Source: Spirochaetales bacterium | GTDB taxonomy: Bacteria; Spirochaetota; Spirochaetia; Sphaerochaetales; Sphaerochaetaceae | Direction: 5' to 3' | DNA: 64,000 bases | Assembly: GCA_018433865.1 (NCBI GenBank) | Contig: JAHDQJ010000002.1 | Span: 248,001-312,000, forward strand | Part shown: positions 61,692 to 64,000 of the stretch, in pieces | Numbering within the stretch: the stretch's first letter is position 1 | How the letters are laid out: each line of letters opens with the position of its first letter | Translations under genes and position numbers: made by a program | The notes under the pieces: generated by a model | Databases searched by the model: none | Told to the model about the DNA's origin: nothing | What the model saw: only the letters and a program-made list of their open reading frames with translations

Positions 61692-64000
61692 GTGCATACC
61701 TTCCACGTGAACGGCGAACGGATCCGAACAGACAAGGACAAGACACTGCTGCGGTTCTTGCGGGATGACCTGCATCTGATGGGGACCAAGGATGGTTGCA
61801 GCGAGGGTGCGTGTGGAACCTGCACGATCATCATCGACGGAAAGGCTACTCGATCCTGTCTTGTGAAGCTCTCCAAGCTTGAGGGGAAGCACATCGTAAC
61901 CATAGAAGGCCTCTCTGCACGTGAGCAGGAGGTGTATGGCCACTGTTTTTCCGAAGCAGGCGCCGTACAATGCGGATTCTGCACTCCGGGAATGATCATG
62001 AGTGCGAAGGCACTCTTGGATGCGGACGGCTCCCCTACCCCTGCACAGGTGAGAAATGCAATCAAGGGAAACATCTGCAGGTGTACCGGCTACGTGAAGA
62101 TAGAGAAAGCGATCCTGATGGCTGCGCGTTACTTCGCCGATGACTTGCCGGTAGTCCGGAAAACCGAAAGTGCACGGCTCAACGAACGGTTCACGCGTGT
62201 GGATGCGATGGCCAAGGCATTGGGAAAAGGAATCTTTGCCGACGATGTGGTGATCGAAGGGTTGGTCCATGCGAAGGCTCTCAGGAGTGCCTATCCGCGA
62301 GCTGTGATCAACCGCATCGATATTGCCGATGCGCTCAAGCATCCCGATGCCAGTGCCATCCTGCTGGCCTCCGATGTTCCGTGCAACAAGATCGGTCACA
62401 TCGTCCATGATTGGGATGTCATGATCGCCGAAGGTGGGACCACCCGGTATATCGGCGATGCACTTGCCTTGGTCGCATCGGAAAGGAAGGAGAGTCTCGA
62501 TGAGATCATCAGCTTGATCAAGGTCGACTATACTGTCTTGCAGCCGATCACCAGTCCATCCCAAGCGCTCTCTTTCGACGCTCCCGCGATCCATGAGACC
62601 GGCAATGTATTGACGGTCGAGCGGCTCAAGCGCGGAGATGCCGATGCCGCGATCGCAAGATCTGCCCATGTGGTCACTCAGACCTATCGTACACCGTTCA
62701 CCGAACACGCGTTCATGGAACCGGAGTGTGCATTGGCCATGCCCGAAGGTGAGGGTTTGTTGGTCTATACTGCAAGCCAATCCGTATTCGACGAACAACG
62801 GGAGATAGCACGGATGCTCAAGCTTCCGCTTGCATCGGTACATTGCCGTTCCATGCTTGTCGGGGGAGGCTTCGGAGGAAAGGAAGACATGAGCGTACAA
62901 CACCATGCAGCACTCATGGCATGGTACTTGAAACGCCCCGTGAAGGTCCGCTTCTCCCGTCAGGAGAGCATCAACATCCACCCGAAGCGACATGCGATGG
63001 AAATGGAATTCACGACCGCCTGCGATGAGAGGGGCCGACTGACAGGGATGCGGGCGACCCTGATCGCAGATACCGGAGCCTATGCCTCACTAGGAGGTCC
63101 GGTACTGCAACGCGCATGCACGCACGCTGCAGGTCCCTACAATTACCAGGACATCGATATCATCGGAAAAGCTGTGTATACGAACAACGTTCCCGCGGGA
63201 GCGTTCCGCGGATTCGGAGTGACCCAAAGTTGCTTTGCCACCGAGAACAACCTCAACCTCCTCGCCGAGAAAGTCGGCATCTCTGCGTGGGAGATCCGTC
63301 ATCTCAATGCGATCCGCCCGGGACAGGTGTTGCCGAATGGTCAGGTCGCCGATCCGAACACGGCTCTCGATGCATGCCTCGCAGCGGTGAAGGAGGCCTT
63401 CGAACGATCTCCGAGAACAGGGATTGCCTGCGCATTCAAGAACAGCGGCTATGGCGTGGGAGTCCCCGATACCGGACGGTGCACACTTTCCGTTGAAGGG
63501 GGGATCATCCATATCAGGACCTCCGCGGCTTGCATGGGCCAAGGTCTCGCCACGGTTGCGACGCAGATTGTCTGCGAGACAATAGGCATCGGACCGGAGA
63601 AGACATTCTGTGAGCCTGCTGACACTTTCCGTACCCCCGATGCAGGAACCAGTACCGCGTCCCGGCAAACGGTGATCACCGGCGAAGCGATCAGGAAAGT
63701 CGCACTCCAGCTCCGGGAAGCCCTGGATCGTGAGGGGAGCCTCGGGGCATTGGAAGGAAGCGAATTCCATGATGAATTCACCGCACTCACCGATCCCATG
63801 GGCTCAAGGAAGCCGAATCCGGTCAGTCATATCGCGTACAGCTACTCCACGCAAGTCGTTGAGCTTGATGAACAGGGAAAGGTCTGCAAGGTGACCGCTG
63901 CGGTCGATGTCGGCCAAGTGGTGAATCCGACCGCAGTGGAAGGCCAGGTCGAAGGGGGCGTGGTCATGGGACTCGGATACGCCCTCACCGAGGATTACCC
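61692..64000 (+). CDS. Fused [2Fe-2S]/Mo-cofactor xanthine dehydrogenase, selenium-type (partial, runs off the window)
   Basis: One polypeptide joining an Fe-S subunit (residues 1-~155) to a Mo-binding subunit, the XdhD-like architecture of selenium-dependent molybdenum hydroxylases. 769 residues are visible. The clusters are bound by Cys36, Cys41, Cys44 and Cys56, then CGFCTPGM and CRCTGY. Mo-domain motifs are GGGFGGKEDMS, AGAFRGFGVTQ and CMGQGLATVATQ. The start is GTG 61692 with AGGAGG at 61681-61686; nearby ATGs are out of frame. The C-terminus with the catalytic glutamate lies beyond the window. No in-frame UGA is seen, as expected for a labile selenium cofactor. Substrate (xanthine or related purines) is inferred. 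Confidence 0.9.
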   Translation, partial: MHTFHVNGERIRTDKDKTLLRFLRDDLHLMGTKDGCSEGACGTCTIIIDGKATRSCLVKLSKLEGKHIVTIEGLSAREQEVYGHCFSEAGAVQCGFCTPGMIMSAKALLDADGSPTPAQVRNAIKGNICRCTGYVKIEKAILMAARYFADDLPVVRKTESARLNERFTRVDAMAKALGKGIFADDVVIEGLVHAKALRSAYPRAVINRIDIADALKHPDASAILLASDVPCNKIGHIVHDWDVMIAEGGTTRYIGDALALVASERKESLDEIISLIKVDYTVLQPITSPSQALSFDAPAIHETGNVLTVERLKRGDADAAIARSAHVVTQTYRTPFTEHAFMEPECALAMPEGEGLLVYTASQSVFDEQREIARMLKLPLASVHCRSMLVGGGFGGKEDMSVQHHAALMAWYLKRPVKVRFSRQESINIHPKRHAMEMEFTTACDERGRLTGMRATLIADTGAYASLGGPVLQRACTHAAGPYNYQDIDIIGKAVYTNNVPAGAFRGFGVTQSCFATENNLNLLAEKVGISAWEIRHLNAIRPGQVLPNGQVADPNTALDACLAAVKEAFERSPRTGIACAFKNSGYGVGVPDTGRCTLSVEGGIIHIRTSAACMGQGLATVATQIVCETIGIGPEKTFCEPADTFRTPDAGTSTASRQTVITGEAIRKVALQLREALDREGSLGALEGSEFHDEFTALTDPMGSRKPNPVSHIAYSYSTQVVELDEQGKVCKVTAAVDVGQVVNPTAVEGQVEGGVVMGLGYALTEDY

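Noticed and set aside
28270-64000. Selenocysteine (in-frame UGA) in the selenium-linked enzymes
   Set aside because: All the reading frames run without internal stops, and no SECIS-like element was needed; the family uses a labile selenium cofactor instead.
1-64000. CRISPR arrays, insertion sequences, integrases or phage genes
   Set aside because: No regularly spaced repeats, terminal inverted repeats with transposase, or phage-type proteins were seen on either strand.

Overview
The window is high-GC bacterial chromosome (GC estimated by eye, not computed). It is densely packed with short operons and shows no mobile elements or CRISPR array. The phenylalanyl-tRNA synthetase subunits are the archaeal/spirochaetal type (a 564-residue beta subunit without the long bacterial architecture, and an alpha subunit with a long winged-helix N-terminus). 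There are several SxC-type lipoproteins, a Na+-pumping oxaloacetate decarboxylase and oxygen-sensitive molybdenum hydroxylases. I infer an anaerobic or facultative spirochaete, possibly of the Sphaerochaetaceae; the phylum is more certain than the family.

Layout. 1-7 kb: peroxiredoxin, lipoprotein, pheS-pheT, purH, flavin reductase. 7-15 kb: SulP transporter; a purine salvage and AMP-synthesis run (hpt, a second phosphoribosyltransferase, purA, purB); then a leftward TRIC/alanyl-tRNA-editing/VTT-membrane-protein set. 15-23 kb: a spirochaete-type hypothetical protein, a CACHE-GGDEF-EAL protein with a dead GGDEF motif, a DeoR-controlled malate operon, tRNA-Cys, and a mutarotase-like protein divergent from a GH36 alpha-galactosidase. 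25-28 kb: acetyltransferase, SIMPL lipoprotein, Nudix hydrolase, Mrp ATPase. 28-49 kb: a purine/molybdenum-hydroxylase regulon in two blocks. One block is a two-subunit hydroxylase divergent from ygeY. The other is a six-gene operon (PreA-like oxidoreductase, Mo subunit, FAD subunit, Fe-S subunit, ygeW, ssnA). Between them lies a seven-gene sugar/polyol operon with a Pot-type ABC importer whose two permeases are fused. 49-53 kb: oadGAB. 53-55 kb: esterase, dCMP deaminase, PfkB kinase. 55-64 kb: a BMP-family nucleoside-type ABC importer, a winged-helix protein, and the start of a fused selenium-type xanthine dehydrogenase that runs off the window.

How the parts fit. Purines dominate: synthesis (purH, purA, purB), salvage (hpt and a second PRTase), probable uptake (BMP importer) and probable anaerobic breakdown (three molybdenum hydroxylases, ygeY, ygeW, ssnA, PreA-like). 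Malate enzymes (malic enzyme, Ldh_2 dehydrogenase) and the OadGAB pump can feed or drain oxaloacetate and pyruvate while exporting Na+.

The most interesting signals are these. (1) A palindrome CTTGTA-N2-TACAAG sits on the promoters of both purine-catabolic blocks; at the ygeY promoter pair it supplies both -35 boxes. (2) Five genes without a Shine-Dalgarno site have a TANNNT -10 box exactly 6 nt before the ATG, which suggests a leaderless promoter class. (3) The kinase/aldolase/dehydrogenase operon carries a polyamine-type importer with fused permeases. (4) An oxaloacetate decarboxylase alpha subunit has two tandem biotin domains. All promoter and operator calls were made by eye.
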